43,851 nt of DNA from Bauldia sp. (GTDB lineage Bacteria; Pseudomonadota; Alphaproteobacteria; Rhizobiales; Kaistiaceae), in assembly GCA_020442095.1 (NCBI GenBank), contig JAGRKY010000078.1, forward strand, positions 1-43,851, written 5' to 3'. Within the stretch, counting starts at the first letter, position 1. Each line of letters starts with the position of its first letter. The translations under genes were made by a program, and so were the position numbers. Below, one piece after another: positions 23,836-33,190 of the stretch. The notes below the pieces were generated by a model. It was given only the letters and a program-made list of their open reading frames with translations, ran no database searches and was not told the DNA's origin.

Positions 23836-25539
23836 ATGGCTGCGCCCAGGCTTGAATGTGACGTACTGATCGCAGGATCCGGCGCAGGCGGCCTCGCCAC
23901 GGCGACTGTGGCGGCGTCGCATGGCCTGAAGGTCATCCTCGTCGAAAAGGATCGCTACGTCGGTGGAACGACGGCGCTGTCGGGTGGCTTCATGTGGTTG
24001 CCCGGAAACCCGGTATCCCGCCGCGTCGGGGTTTCGGATTCGGTCGACGAGGCGCGCATCTACCTGCAGCATGAGGCCGGGAACCACTTTCACCCGGAAG
24101 TCGTCGACGCATTTCTCGATGCGATACCGGACGCTGTCACCTTCTACGAGACAAGGACCGCGCTTGCGTTCGATCCGGCGCCGGAATTCCCCGACTACCA
24201 CCCGCAGGCGCCGGGCGGCATGGCCGGCGGCCGGTCGATCCTCGCGAGGCCGCTTCGCGGAACCGAGCTCGGCAAGCGCCTCGACCTCCTGAGACCGCCG
24301 CTGCCCGAACTCAAGTTCCTGGGGATGACCATCGGCACCGGACCGGACCTCAAGCATTTTTCGAATGCCACCCGATCCCTGAAGTCGGCCGCCTATGTTG
24401 CCGGTCGACTGGGCCGCCATGTCGGCGACCTCGCCGCACACGGACGGGGCATGAGGCTGACGAACGGGAGCGCTCTCGCGGCGCGCCTGCTGATCAGCGC
24501 CGCGAATGCCGGCGTCGATGTCCGGGTCGAAACGGCGCTGAAGCAGCTCACCGTGAAGGACGGCCGCGTCTGCGGCGGCGTTGTCGGCGGCGTCGACGGC
24601 GACATCGAGGTGGCGGCGCGACTTGGCGTGGTCCTTGCCGCCGGGGGCTTCCCCCAGGACGCGGCAAGGCGCGCCCAGCTTTTCGGGCACGAACACCTCG
24701 GGCTGGGCCACCTGTCTCCCGCGCCGACAACCAACACCGGCGACGGACTGAGGCTCGCCGAGGCGGCGGGCGCTTCGCTCGATCTCTCCTACCCCAATGC
24801 GGCAGCCTGGGTTCCGGTCTCCCGCGTGCCCCGGAAGGACGGCACCTACGGGCTGTTCCCGCACTTCATCGATCGCGGCAAGCCGGGCCTGATCGCCGTG
24901 ACGCCGAACGGCCGTCGCTTCGCCAACGAGGCGAACTCCTACCACGACTTCATGCAGGGGCTCCTCGCCGCCCAGAAGCCCGGGGACACCGGCAATGCGT
25001 TCCTGGTGGTCGATCAGACATTCCTGCGGAACTTCGGGCTCGGGTTCGTCAAGCCATTTCCGGTGCCCTATGCCGGGCATATCCGTTCGGGCTATCTCAA
25101 GAGCGGGCGCACCATCCGGGAACTCGCTGCGAACGCGGGCATCGATGAGGATGCCCTGGCGCGGACGATCCAAGCCTTCAATCGCAGCTGTTCGACCGGC
25201 GTCGACACCGAATTCGGCAAGGGGTCGACACCCTATAACCGCTTCTACGGCGACGGACGATATCAGCCCAACCCCTGTCTCGCCCCGATCGAAAAGCCGC
25301 CCTTCTTCGCTGTCGAAATCTTCGTCGGCGACCTCGGCACGTTCGACGGCGTTCGAACGAACAGGCATGGCCAGGCGACCGACGAAAAAGGCGATGCGAT
25401 TCCCGGTCTCTATGCCGTCGGCAACGACATGGCGAGCATAGCCGGGGGCAACTACCCCGGCGGCGGCATCACCCTCGGCCCCGCCCTGGTGTTTGCCTAT
25501 CTCGCGGCGCGCCACATGGCCGGTTCCGCGACCGGCTGA
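23836..25539 (+). CDS. FAD-dependent oxidoreductase, fumarate reductase / 3-ketosteroid dehydrogenase-like
   Basis: ATG 23836 gives 567 residues. In-frame codons upstream to 23731 overlap the operator region and lack similarity. The N-terminal dinucleotide fold is VLIAGSGAGGLATATVAASHGLKVILVEKDRYVGGTTALSGGFMWLP, typical of the SdhA/FrdA/KstD flavoprotein superfamily. The C-terminal FAD segment is GLYAVGNDMASIAGGNYPGGGITLGPALVFAY. Members reduce or introduce a C=C bond next to a carbonyl, and the substrate cannot be told. It is divergent from the double IclR gene with operator A between them, and convergent with the Old Yellow Enzyme gene. Confidence 0.87.
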   Translation: MAAPRLECDVLIAGSGAGGLATATVAASHGLKVILVEKDRYVGGTTALSGGFMWLPGNPVSRRVGVSDSVDEARIYLQHEAGNHFHPEVVDAFLDAIPDAVTFYETRTALAFDPAPEFPDYHPQAPGGMAGGRSILARPLRGTELGKRLDLLRPPLPELKFLGMTIGTGPDLKHFSNATRSLKSAAYVAGRLGRHVGDLAAHGRGMRLTNGSALAARLLISAANAGVDVRVETALKQLTVKDGRVCGGVVGGVDGDIEVAARLGVVLAAGGFPQDAARRAQLFGHEHLGLGHLSPAPTTNTGDGLRLAEAAGASLDLSYPNAAAWVPVSRVPRKDGTYGLFPHFIDRGKPGLIAVTPNGRRFANEANSYHDFMQGLLAAQKPGDTGNAFLVVDQTFLRNFGLGFVKPFPVPYAGHIRSGYLKSGRTIRELAANAGIDEDALARTIQAFNRSCSTGVDTEFGKGSTPYNRFYGDGRYQPNPCLAPIEKPPFFAVEIFVGDLGTFDGVRTNRHGQATDEKGDAIPGLYAVGNDMASIAGGNYPGGGITLGPALVFAYLAARHMAGSATG

Positions 25540-25550
25540 GCGACGCGATT

Positions 25551-25568
25551 GATAGCGCCTAGGCTATC
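25551..25568. terminator. Hairpin between convergent flavoprotein and OYE genes
   Basis: GATAGC (25551-25556) pairs with GCTATC (25563-25568) around GCCTAG, directly between convergent stops and overlapping the last codons of the minus-strand gene. There is no T run, so terminator function is tentative. Confidence 0.35.
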
Positions 25569-26671
25569 GCCGCCGGATAGTCCACGTACCCTTCCCGCCC
25601 CTGGGTGTAGAAAGTCTCACGGTCGAAGGGTGCAAGCGGCAGCCCCCGACGGAGTCGATCGGGCAGGTCCGGATTGCTGACGAACCAGCGCCCGAAAGCG
25701 ATCGCGTCGGCCAACCCGGCTTCGACCAGCGCATCGGCGCCGGCAACATCGACGCCCCCGGCGACGATGGTCGGGCCGCGGAAGTGCCGCCGCACATCGA
25801 GAACCGGGTCTCTCATCGCGAGCCCGTCGGGCGAATCCTGGTTGCCCGATACGGCGGGGCGGATGATGTGCAGATACGCGAGGTCGTAACGGTCGAGGAT
25901 CTGGAGCACGTGCTCGTAGATCTCCTGGGGCTTGGGATCACTCACACCGTTCAGAACGCCAAACGGCGAGATGCGAACGCCGATGCGATCGGGTCCGATG
26001 GCCGTCGCGACGGCCTCGACGACCTCGGTCAGCAACCTGCCGCGGTTTTCGATCGATCCGCCGTATTCGTCGCTTCGCTGATTGCTTGAGCGGTTCAGGA
26101 ACTGTTCGAAGATGTAGCCGTTGGCCGCATGCAGCTCGACGCCATCCATCCCGGCAAGAATGGCATTCCGGGCTGCCAGGGCGAAGTCCGCGACGATGCC
26201 CTTTATCTCCGAGACGGTGAGGGCCTCGGGTGTCGGCGGCGGCTGCCTTCCATGCGGAGTCATCATCTGAATGCCGGGCGCGATCGCGGACGGCGCGACG
26301 GATCGCCCTCGCCATGGAACGTTGTCCGGGTGGAAGACGCGTCCGTTGTGCCAGAGCTGGACGAACATCCGCGCACCGCCGGCGTGCACCCCCTGGGCAA
26401 TTGCCTCCCAGCCCATGATCTGCCGCAGGCTGTAGATTCCGGGGGTTCGCCAGTAGCCCTGGGCCCCCTCCGAGATCGCCGTCGCCTCGCTGATGATGAG
26501 AGCCGCACCACTGCGCTGAGCGTAGTAATCCGTCATCACGCGATTGGGGATATTGGGCTCATCGACGCGGCAACGCGTGAGAGGTGCCATGACGATCCGG
26601 TGCGGGAGGACATAGCGTCCGATCCGCAGCGGCTCGAAAAGACGCGTTGGCGTGGCCTGGGTCGGTATCAT
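25559..26671 (-). CDS. Old Yellow Enzyme-type alkene reductase (classical NemA-like)
   Basis: From ATG 26671 the protein has 370 residues. The longer frame to 26833 begins inside the operator palindrome and is not conserved. FMN-barrel landmarks are LFEPLRIGRYVLPHRIVMAPLTRCR with the active-site threonine, YWRTPGIYS, MFVQLWHNGRVFHP, VELHAANGYIFEQFLN and SDEYGGSIENRGR. The C-terminus ends FYTQGREGYVDYPA. Such enzymes use NAD(P)H to reduce activated C=C bonds of enones, enals, maleimides or nitro compounds. It is divergent from the lyase gene across the 22-bp palindromic operator B. A second, YqjM-type family member is encoded at 39613-40794 in the same island. Confidence 0.92.
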   Translation of the reverse strand: MIPTQATPTRLFEPLRIGRYVLPHRIVMAPLTRCRVDEPNIPNRVMTDYYAQRSGAALIISEATAISEGAQGYWRTPGIYSLRQIMGWEAIAQGVHAGGARMFVQLWHNGRVFHPDNVPWRGRSVAPSAIAPGIQMMTPHGRQPPPTPEALTVSEIKGIVADFALAARNAILAGMDGVELHAANGYIFEQFLNRSSNQRSDEYGGSIENRGRLLTEVVEAVATAIGPDRIGVRISPFGVLNGVSDPKPQEIYEHVLQILDRYDLAYLHIIRPAVSGNQDSPDGLAMRDPVLDVRRHFRGPTIVAGGVDVAGADALVEAGLADAIAFGRWFVSNPDLPDRLRRGLPLAPFDRETFYTQGREGYVDYPAAIA

Positions 26672-26813
26672 CGGGTTCGCCTGCTGCCGGAGCTTTTCCG
26701 TTCGCCAGTGTCGCGGACTGGATTGCACATCGAGCCATACCCTCCAACGCTGACCAAAGCGGTTGCGACATCCGGCCGGGATGCCGACGCGCTCCTTCTT
26801 TGTGAAACGATAA

Positions 26814-26847
26814 TTCGCAATTAGCAAATGCATTTGCTAATAAGCGT
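26814..26847. promoter_or_regulatory. Island operator B: inverted pair with a 22-bp perfect palindrome
   Basis: Two 16-bp elements face each other, TTCGCAATTAGCAAAT (plus, 26814-26829) and ACGCTTATTAGCAAAT (minus, 26832-26847), separated by 2 bp. Their inner parts make a perfect 22-bp palindrome, 26820-26841, with core AGCAAA-N4-TTTGCT. It lies between the divergent OYE and lyase genes, 142 bp from the OYE start and 92 bp from the lyase start. Confidence 0.75.
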
Positions 26848-26939
26848 GCGACTCGGTAGTTTCGGATATGCCGTCGGATACGGTGAACCGCAATGACAAG
26901 CGCCGCTATTGACGCAATTCCCACAAGGGCAGGACAGGT

Positions 26940-27818
26940 ATGAACGACGCTCGATTGGGGCCGAGTTGGCGCGAACTCCTTGCCGGCAACCGACCTTTGG
27001 TCCTGCCGGGCGCCCATGACGCCTTCAGTGCGCGACTGATCGAAGACGCCGGCTATTCGGCCTATTTCATCGGCGGGTTTCCGGTGATCGGCGCGCGCTT
27101 CGCGCTGCCCGACATCGGCCTGGTCGGGCTCGGCGAGATGTCGGCGAGCATCCGCGACATCATGCGAGGATCGAGGCTGCCCGTGCTCGTCGACATCGAT
27201 GACGGCTACGGCGACGCCAAGAACGTCACCCGCACCATCCGCATCTACGAGGAAATGGGCGCCTCGGCCGTCCACATGGAGGACCAGCTCGCGCCGAAGC
27301 GCTGTGGCCATATGGCCGGGAAGGTCCTGATTTCCGTGCAGGACATGGAAGCCAAGATTCGCGCCGCCGCCGCCGCGCGGTCGAGCCGGGACTTCTTCAT
27401 CGTGGCGCGGACGGATGCCCGGGACGTCGATGGGCTCGATGCCGCCCTGCGTCGCGGGGAAAGGTACGTGGAAGCCGGCGCCGACGGCCTGTTCATCGAA
27501 TCGCCGCGGACCGTCGAGGAGCTCGAGAAGATCGGCCGGACCTTCGACGTGCCCCTTCTCGCGAACATGCTCGAGGGAGGCGTGACGCCCATCCTCTCGA
27601 ATCGGGAGCTCGGCGAGCTTGGCTTCTCGATGATCATCCACGGAATAACGCTGCTGATGCGCTCCGCCAGGGTGATGCAGGAGACGCTCGCCGATCTCAA
27701 GGCGGACCGCCTGAACCCGGACAAGGCCGGCGTGGCCTTCGCCGAATACAAGCGCCTCGTTGGTTTCGACGATTGGGCGGCCATCGAGGACCGGTTCGAA
27801 AGCAAGGTATCGAAGTAG
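26940..27818 (+). CDS. Isocitrate lyase / PEP mutase family C-C lyase
   Basis: The 292-residue enzyme is of the methylisocitrate lyase/2,3-dimethylmalate lyase/oxaloacetate decarboxylase group. It begins with LPGAHDAFSARLIEDAGYSAYFIGG and has the Mg-binding DIDDGYGDAKNV segment. The catalytic gating loop QLAPKRCGHMAGK carries the KRCGH cysteine expected of lyases, and the C-terminal part contains LFIESPRTVEELE and ANMLEGGVTPILS. It should cleave a C-C bond of a 2-hydroxydicarboxylate-type intermediate. It is the first gene of a three-gene run with SDR and EthD-like genes, downstream of operator B. Which dicarboxylate it uses is not predictable here. Confidence 0.88.
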   Translation: MNDARLGPSWRELLAGNRPLVLPGAHDAFSARLIEDAGYSAYFIGGFPVIGARFALPDIGLVGLGEMSASIRDIMRGSRLPVLVDIDDGYGDAKNVTRTIRIYEEMGASAVHMEDQLAPKRCGHMAGKVLISVQDMEAKIRAAAAARSSRDFFIVARTDARDVDGLDAALRRGERYVEAGADGLFIESPRTVEELEKIGRTFDVPLLANMLEGGVTPILSNRELGELGFSMIIHGITLLMRSARVMQETLADLKADRLNPDKAGVAFAEYKRLVGFDDWAAIEDRFESKVSK

Positions 27819-27830
27819 GAAAGGAAGGCC

Positions 27831-28628
27831 ATGGGTAGTCTCACGGGACGCGCATGTTTGGTGACCGGCGCGGCGAGCGGCATCGGAAAGTCGATCGCGG
27901 ATGCCCTGCTCGCCGAAGGCGCGGACGTCGCATTCGCAGACATTGACGAGGGAGTCACCGCGGTTGCCGCCTCGGCTGGCGAGCGCGTCAAGGGCGACGG
28001 GGTCGGACGCGCCATCGGCATCAAGGCGGACGCGGCAAACCGGGACGACATGCGCAAGGCCGTCGAGGCGACGGTTGCCGCCTTCGGCGCGCTCAACATC
28101 ATGTTCAACAATGCCGGCATCAACCGGCCGCTCAACTTTCTCGACGTCACCGACGAGAACTGGGACCTGATCATGAAGGTCAACGGGCGCAGCGTTCTGA
28201 TCGGAACGCAGGAGGCGGCCCGCCAGATGATTGCCCAGGGCGACGGCGGCAAGATCATCAACACCGCGTCCGTGGCGAGCCGGCAGGGCTACGCCAACAT
28301 GGCGCCCTACTGCGCCTCGAAAGCGGCGGTCCTGTCGCTGACGCAGGCGGCGGCGCGGGCGCTTGCCCCGCACAACATCACGGTCAACGGCTTCGCGCCG
28401 GGGGTGGTGCTGACGCCGCTCTGGGAACAGCTCGACAAGGATCTCGTCGAGATCGGGACGAGCACGAAACCGGGCGAGGCAATCGAGATGTTCTCCGCCA
28501 ACATCCTGCGCGGCCGGGCGGCGCGGGCCGAGGACATCACCGGGACGACCACATTTCTCGCCAGCCCTGCCTCCGACTACATCACGGGACAGATCATCAT
28601 GGTGGATGGCGGAAAGCTGCTGGTCTGA
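27831..28628 (+). CDS. Short-chain dehydrogenase/reductase
   Basis: The classical 265-residue SDR has cofactor motif TGAASGIGKSI (residues of about 13-23), then NNAGINRPLNF. The catalytic serine lies in NTASVASRQGY, and the YxxxK motif is YCASK, followed by ITVNGFAPGVVLTPLW. It probably oxidises or reduces a hydroxy acid or alcohol intermediate with NAD(P). The aspartate in FADIDEG after the second strand favours NAD. It starts 12 bp after the lyase gene with GGAAAGGAAGG just before ATG, so it is co-transcribed with it. Confidence 0.9.
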   Translation: MGSLTGRACLVTGAASGIGKSIADALLAEGADVAFADIDEGVTAVAASAGERVKGDGVGRAIGIKADAANRDDMRKAVEATVAAFGALNIMFNNAGINRPLNFLDVTDENWDLIMKVNGRSVLIGTQEAARQMIAQGDGGKIINTASVASRQGYANMAPYCASKAAVLSLTQAAARALAPHNITVNGFAPGVVLTPLWEQLDKDLVEIGTSTKPGEAIEMFSANILRGRAARAEDITGTTTFLASPASDYITGQIIMVDGGKLLV

Positions 28629-28667
28629 TGACCGGCATCCCGTCGATCGAGAGCTGAGGGGTCTGGC

Positions 28668-29321
28668 GTGATCAAGCGGATTACGATGCTGGCCCGTCGC
28701 GACGACCTGAGCGTCGCGGATTTTGCGGACTACTGGTACGGGCAGCATGCCGACATCGTCCGCGGCATGCCCGGCCTCCACCGTTATCTTCAGAACCACA
28801 TTCTTCGGGTGCTGACCGCTGGCAACGGCGCGGAGGCGTTCCGGGTCGATGGAATGCCCGAGCTCTGGTTCCTCGACGAGGATGCCAAGAACGTCGCCTT
28901 CGCTTCACCCGCGGCGAAGGCCTTGCCGGAAGACGAAAAGAATTTCCTGAAGGGGATCACGATCTTCGGAGTCGAGGAGAGCGTGGTCCTGGCCGGCCAA
29001 GGCGATGTGAAGGTCCTCGTCCTTCGCAGGAGCGACGATGTTCCGGTCCCGGCGGAAGACGCACTCGGGTGGTGCAGGGACTTGCTGCAGGCGGTTCCGG
29101 CCGCACGGGCCTGCATACTGAACCGCGTCCTCACCAGCGAGCATCGACCGGGCGTCTGGCACGAGCAGGATCCGCCCGACCTCATCGTCGAGTTCCGCTT
29201 CGAGAGTGCCGAGGTGGCGGCGGAAGCGATCGGGCGGGAGTCGTTCCAGACTTTCCTCGGCGCGCAGCCGGACGGAATGACGGTGGCTGCCTACCTGATC
29301 GAAGTGCGGACGATCATTTGA
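28668..29321 (+). CDS. EthD-domain protein 1 (two-domain, about 217 residues)
   Basis: The start is GTG 28668 after GAGGGG. The N-terminal half is an EthD/dimeric alpha-beta barrel domain: MIKRITMLARRDDLSVADFADYWYGQHADIVRGMPGLHRYLQNH, with the (Y/H)W...H...PGL...QNH pattern, then MPELWFLDED. The C-terminal half (VKVLVLRRSDD, LIVEFRFES) looks like a second, diverged copy, so the chain may be a fused dimer. EthD proteins are small and often accompany oxidative degradation genes, and the biochemical role of most is unknown. It ends the lyase-SDR run and overlaps the convergent hyuB end by 8 bases. Two paralogues are encoded at 33190-33879 and 34079-34747. Confidence 0.8.
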   Translation: MIKRITMLARRDDLSVADFADYWYGQHADIVRGMPGLHRYLQNHILRVLTAGNGAEAFRVDGMPELWFLDEDAKNVAFASPAAKALPEDEKNFLKGITIFGVEESVVLAGQGDVKVLVLRRSDDVPVPAEDALGWCRDLLQAVPAARACILNRVLTSEHRPGVWHEQDPPDLIVEFRFESAEVAAEAIGRESFQTFLGAQPDGMTVAAYLIEVRTII

Positions 29322-31113
29322 GTCCGCTTTCGCCGCCGGTGGCGGGCTTCGCCGCGCGAAGCGACTCGGTCGCTTCCAGATCCGCTTTGCCCCCGTCGTC
29401 GAGGACGACGCCGTAAACCTCCCTGGCGCGGGCGGCGGTGATCCAGCCCTCGGCAACGTCTCGCGCGACGAGCTCGGGCTCCCGCTCCCTCGGCGGGCCG
29501 TAGCCGGCCCCGCCGGCCGAGCTCGAGCGAACAGAGTCTCCCGGCTTCAGATGAACGAGACCGCAGATCGGCAGCGCCTCAGGATTGCCGGCACCCGTCA
29601 CGCGAGCCTGAACCGCCGGCGCCCCATCGAGCCCGCCGCGAACGCCCCGGGCGGCGTTCAGGGTTCCGTCGGAGGCGTACATGATGTCGATGGTCGCGCC
29701 ACGCGGACCGAATTCGACGAGAAGGCTGTTGGCGCCGCGCCGTCGTCCGGGTCCCTCGGTATCGGGAAGAAAGCGCCGGGCATGGACGACGATCGGCTGG
29801 CGCAGCTCGTCGAGCTCTATCCCGTCCATGAAGCACATGCCGGCCGCGCCGACATGCATCAGGGTCTGCCAGGCATCGGCGGTCGGTGCGGCCGGCCCGC
29901 CGGAAAAACCCAGCAGCACCTGGTTCACGAAAGGATGCCCCGTGTCGGGGTCGACCCCCGAAACCACGCTCATCGATGGCGGGATGACCGCGCCGCCTTC
30001 GGCGAGGCCCGCATTGTCGGCGATCTCGGCGATCGCGCCCTGCACGGCGTTGGTGACGCGATCGGAGAGGTTTGAGGTGGCGACGGAGCATGAGGCGGGG
30101 TGCGCCGGGATACCCACAACGCAGTTTTCGCGGAGGCGCACGTCCAATCGCCGGAATGAACCGGCATTCCGCGGCACGTTGTGGTCGAGGCTGTTGAAGA
30201 CGCCGACCATCGCGGCTGTCCTGGCGCAGGCCTCGGAGAGGTTGAGGCCGGAAGGGAGGCAATCGATGTTTTCCGTGAGATCGACGGCGATCATCGCGGC
30301 ATCGGGATCGATCGCGACCTTTGCCCTGACGTGCACGCCATCTTCCGGCGTACCCGGAAAGGGATCGTGGGTCGAGACGCGCTCCGCGGATCCGCCAGGC
30401 AACTGGCCGATCGCCGCGATCATCCGCTTCTCGCTGTAGTCGAAATACTGGCCGCAGAAGCTGTGAAGCGCTTCCCAGCCGAGTTCGCCGGCAAGCGCGA
30501 GCACCTCGCGCTCGCCGATGCGGGCTGCGCCGATCATCGCCAGATAGTCGCCCCACCACTGGTCGGGGACCCGGATCCGCATCTCGCACATCCGGACGAT
30601 GTCCTCGTTGGTGCGATAGTCCTTCTCCACCTGAACGGCGGGGAAGATCAGCGCACCCTCTTCGTAGACGTCCCGCGCGGTGCCCATGTAGGTCGTCGGT
30701 TGCGAGTTGCCGCAGTCGGCCTGGTGCGCCTTGACGATGACCGTGAAGTGATGCTCGCCCGCATCGTCGATGACGGGCACGAGAATGGTGTGGTCCGCGG
30801 CGTGCGACCCGCCGTGATAAGGCGAATTGTGGAGATAGGCGTCGCCCCGTCGCAGGTCCGGATGGAAGCGCTTCATGGTCGCGGCCATCTGGTCAGGGCC
30901 GGAAAGCACGTGGATCGGCAGGCTGTCGGTGCTGACCAGAAGCTCGTTCTCCCGCGTCACGACGCAGCAGGAGAAGTCCCGGCCGATATTGATGACGCCC
31001 GATCGCGCGGTGCGAAACAGGGTATTCGCCATCTTCCGCGCGACGCTTTCGAAGCGCCGGCTGAGAAGTGCCAGCTGCACACCGTCCTGGACGTCTCCGC
31101 CAACCTCGCTCAT
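29314..31113 (-). CDS. hyuB: Hydantoinase B / oxoprolinase subunit (HyuB-like)
   Basis: ATG 31113 follows the hyuA stop by 7 bases with GAGG in front, giving 599 residues. It begins QLALLSRRFESVARKMANTLFRTARSGVI and has the family hallmarks GDAYLHNSPYHGGSHAADHTILVPV and KAHQADCGNSQPTTYMG, RVPDQWWGDYLAMIGAARIGER and LNAARGVRGGLDG. The HADH motif and acidic residues probably bind metal. HyuA and HyuB subunits together open a cyclic amide with ATP, as in N-methylhydantoinase, 5-oxoprolinase or caprolactamase. The substrate is unassigned. It is transcribed from operator region C through EthD protein 2 and hyuA. Confidence 0.93.
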   Translation of the reverse strand: MSEVGGDVQDGVQLALLSRRFESVARKMANTLFRTARSGVINIGRDFSCCVVTRENELLVSTDSLPIHVLSGPDQMAATMKRFHPDLRRGDAYLHNSPYHGGSHAADHTILVPVIDDAGEHHFTVIVKAHQADCGNSQPTTYMGTARDVYEEGALIFPAVQVEKDYRTNEDIVRMCEMRIRVPDQWWGDYLAMIGAARIGEREVLALAGELGWEALHSFCGQYFDYSEKRMIAAIGQLPGGSAERVSTHDPFPGTPEDGVHVRAKVAIDPDAAMIAVDLTENIDCLPSGLNLSEACARTAAMVGVFNSLDHNVPRNAGSFRRLDVRLRENCVVGIPAHPASCSVATSNLSDRVTNAVQGAIAEIADNAGLAEGGAVIPPSMSVVSGVDPDTGHPFVNQVLLGFSGGPAAPTADAWQTLMHVGAAGMCFMDGIELDELRQPIVVHARRFLPDTEGPGRRRGANSLLVEFGPRGATIDIMYASDGTLNAARGVRGGLDGAPAVQARVTGAGNPEALPICGLVHLKPGDSVRSSSAGGAGYGPPREREPELVARDVAEGWITAARAREVYGVVLDDGGKADLEATESLRAAKPATGGESGLK

Positions 31114-31120
31114 CACCACC

Positions 31121-33190
31121 TCAGTTCCCAGTCGGATCGATCGCCAGACTGCCCGATTCCAAACGGACCGCCGTCGCGCCCGGGTTGATGACGACGGACG
31201 TGTAGGAGGATTCGATGATCGCCGGGCCGGGCACCGCCACACCGACGGGAAGCAGCTCCAGACGCCGGACAGCGGTCTCGCGCCTTCCCTCGCCCGGGAA
31301 TTCGGCAAGCCGCGATCCATCGCCCCGACCCGACTTGTCTTCGCCGATCTTCGGGACGATATCGTCGCGGACGCGAACGGCGACCGCCACACTCCAGTTG
31401 ATGAACTCGATATCCGCCTTGCGATCGCTCACCGCGAAGATCTGCTCGTGAACCCGGTGGAATTCGTCGGCGAGGCGGTCGATGTCGGACTGGTTTTCGA
31501 AGCGGCTTACCGCCACCGGCACCTCGATGTCCCAGACCTGTTCGGCGTAGCGGGCCTCGACCTTGAAGCGGACATCATGACCGCGATCCGTCTTGCCCCG
31601 ATCCGCGAGGAAATCCCCCGCTTTCGCCTGGAGACCTGCGAGGGTTGCGTTGACGGCCGCCCGGTCGAACGCCCGCCACGTCGTGAAGCAGTGCGCGTGA
31701 TGCGTCGTCGTCAGATCCGAGATCATCGCGCCCGCCGCCGACAGCATGGCGCCGACTTCCGGGATCAGCAGCTTGCGGGATCCGAGCCGGCGGGCAATCA
31801 GAACCGAGTTCAGTCCGGCGGCTCCGCCGCCACCGACAAGCACCGCCTGTCTCGGATCGATACCCTGGTTGACGGTTATGTCGAGGATCGCCTGCACCAT
31901 GTTTTCCGTGGCGATCTGGATGATCGCCAGCCCCGCTTCGGTCGACGAGATGCCGAGGGGGCCGGCGACATGTTCCTCGATCGCGCGGCGGGCACCGGCT
32001 GCGTCGAGGCGGATGCTGCCGCCGAGAAAGAAATCGGGATCGATATAGCCGAGCGATACGGCGGCGTCGGTGACGGTCGGTCGCGTTCCGCCCGCGGCAT
32101 AGCAAACCGGCCCCGGCACCGACCCGGCGCTCTGCGGCCCGACATGCAGCATGCCGCCATCATCGACCCACGCGATCGAACCGCCACCAGCGCCGACGCT
32201 TTTCACGTCAACAGAGGGGAAGCCGGTCATGTGCCCCCGATATGGCTGTCCGATCCAGGTTTCCCGGGTCGACGGCACGACGCCATGTCGTACCAGGCTT
32301 ACATCGTAGGTCGTCCCGCCGGTGTCGGCGATGATCGCATTGTCCGCGCCAAGATCGTGCCGGGCATAGTAGCGCCCCGATATCGGCGCCATCGACGGGC
32401 CGGAATTGAGAAGATTGATCGGCGTCCGGGCAACATCCCGCGCATCCATCACGCCGCCCTGAGACGTGACGACAAGAACGCGGCCTTCGAAGCCCGCTTC
32501 CGCCAGGCGCTCTTCCAGCGCCGAGAGGTAGGCGTTCATCATCGGCTTGAGCGATGCGTCGATGCATGCCGACGAAGCGCGGCGATATTCGCGAAGTGTC
32601 GGGTTGATCTGGTGGGAAAGGGTGAAGGGAACGCCGGGCAGATGCTCGGTGAGGAGCGCACCGAGGTGGAGCTCATGCGAAGGATTGATGGCCGACCACA
32701 ACAGGCACACACCGACCGCCTCGACCCCGCTTTCGGCCATCTCGCCGATCACCCGCAACGCGTCGGTCTCGTCGAAGGGTTCGAGCTCGCTCCCATCCGC
32801 GAGAATCCGCCCGCCTATTTCCCAGGTCAGCGACCGCGGCACCAGGGGGCTCGGAAACGGGACGGTGAAGTTGAAGGGTTCGCTCCGGCCGCCCTCGCGC
32901 AAGGTGAGGATGTCCGGATGTCCGCGGGTGGTAAGAAAAGCCGTGCGCGCGGCGTTGCCGGTGATCAGCGCATTGACCGCGTGCGTCGTCCCGTAGATGA
33001 GCTGGGCCCCGGACTCGAGGAATTCGCGCAACGGCAATCCGAAGCCGTCAGCAGCGCGGGCCAGCACGTCGAGGATGCCCTGAACCGGGTCGGCCGGCGT
33101 CGTCGGCGCCTTGAACATGCGGATGCTGCCATCGTCGCTCTCGACGAGGAGATCGGTGAACGTGCCTCCGGTGTCGATCGCGAGACGCAT
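31121..33190 (-). CDS. hyuA: Hydantoinase A / oxoprolinase subunit (HyuA-like)
   Basis: ATG 33190 overlaps the stop of the EthD gene by one base (TGATG), giving 689 residues. The N-terminal ATPase-like segment MRLAIDTGGTFTDLLVE and the second DTGGTTYDVSLV are the phosphate-binding loops of the actin-like fold. GTTHAVNALI, SGPSMAPISGR and GSIAWVDDGGMLHVGPQSAGSVPGPVCYAAGGTRPTVTDA are conserved. The family phosphorylates the cyclic amide carbonyl with ATP so that HyuB can complete hydrolysis. It shares the organisation of the fused protein at 41100 but is clearly a diverged paralogue. Confidence 0.94.
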   Translation of the reverse strand: MRLAIDTGGTFTDLLVESDDGSIRMFKAPTTPADPVQGILDVLARAADGFGLPLREFLESGAQLIYGTTHAVNALITGNAARTAFLTTRGHPDILTLREGGRSEPFNFTVPFPSPLVPRSLTWEIGGRILADGSELEPFDETDALRVIGEMAESGVEAVGVCLLWSAINPSHELHLGALLTEHLPGVPFTLSHQINPTLREYRRASSACIDASLKPMMNAYLSALEERLAEAGFEGRVLVVTSQGGVMDARDVARTPINLLNSGPSMAPISGRYYARHDLGADNAIIADTGGTTYDVSLVRHGVVPSTRETWIGQPYRGHMTGFPSVDVKSVGAGGGSIAWVDDGGMLHVGPQSAGSVPGPVCYAAGGTRPTVTDAAVSLGYIDPDFFLGGSIRLDAAGARRAIEEHVAGPLGISSTEAGLAIIQIATENMVQAILDITVNQGIDPRQAVLVGGGGAAGLNSVLIARRLGSRKLLIPEVGAMLSAAGAMISDLTTTHHAHCFTTWRAFDRAAVNATLAGLQAKAGDFLADRGKTDRGHDVRFKVEARYAEQVWDIEVPVAVSRFENQSDIDRLADEFHRVHEQIFAVSDRKADIEFINWSVAVAVRVRDDIVPKIGEDKSGRGDGSRLAEFPGEGRRETAVRRLELLPVGVAVPGPAIIESSYTSVVINPGATAVRLESGSLAIDPTGN

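Noticed and set aside
26559..28799. 746-residue minus-strand frame opposite the lyase and SDR genes
   Set aside because: It is antisense to two well-supported enzymes, and its sequence is Arg/Asp/Gly-rich in the way of shadow frames.
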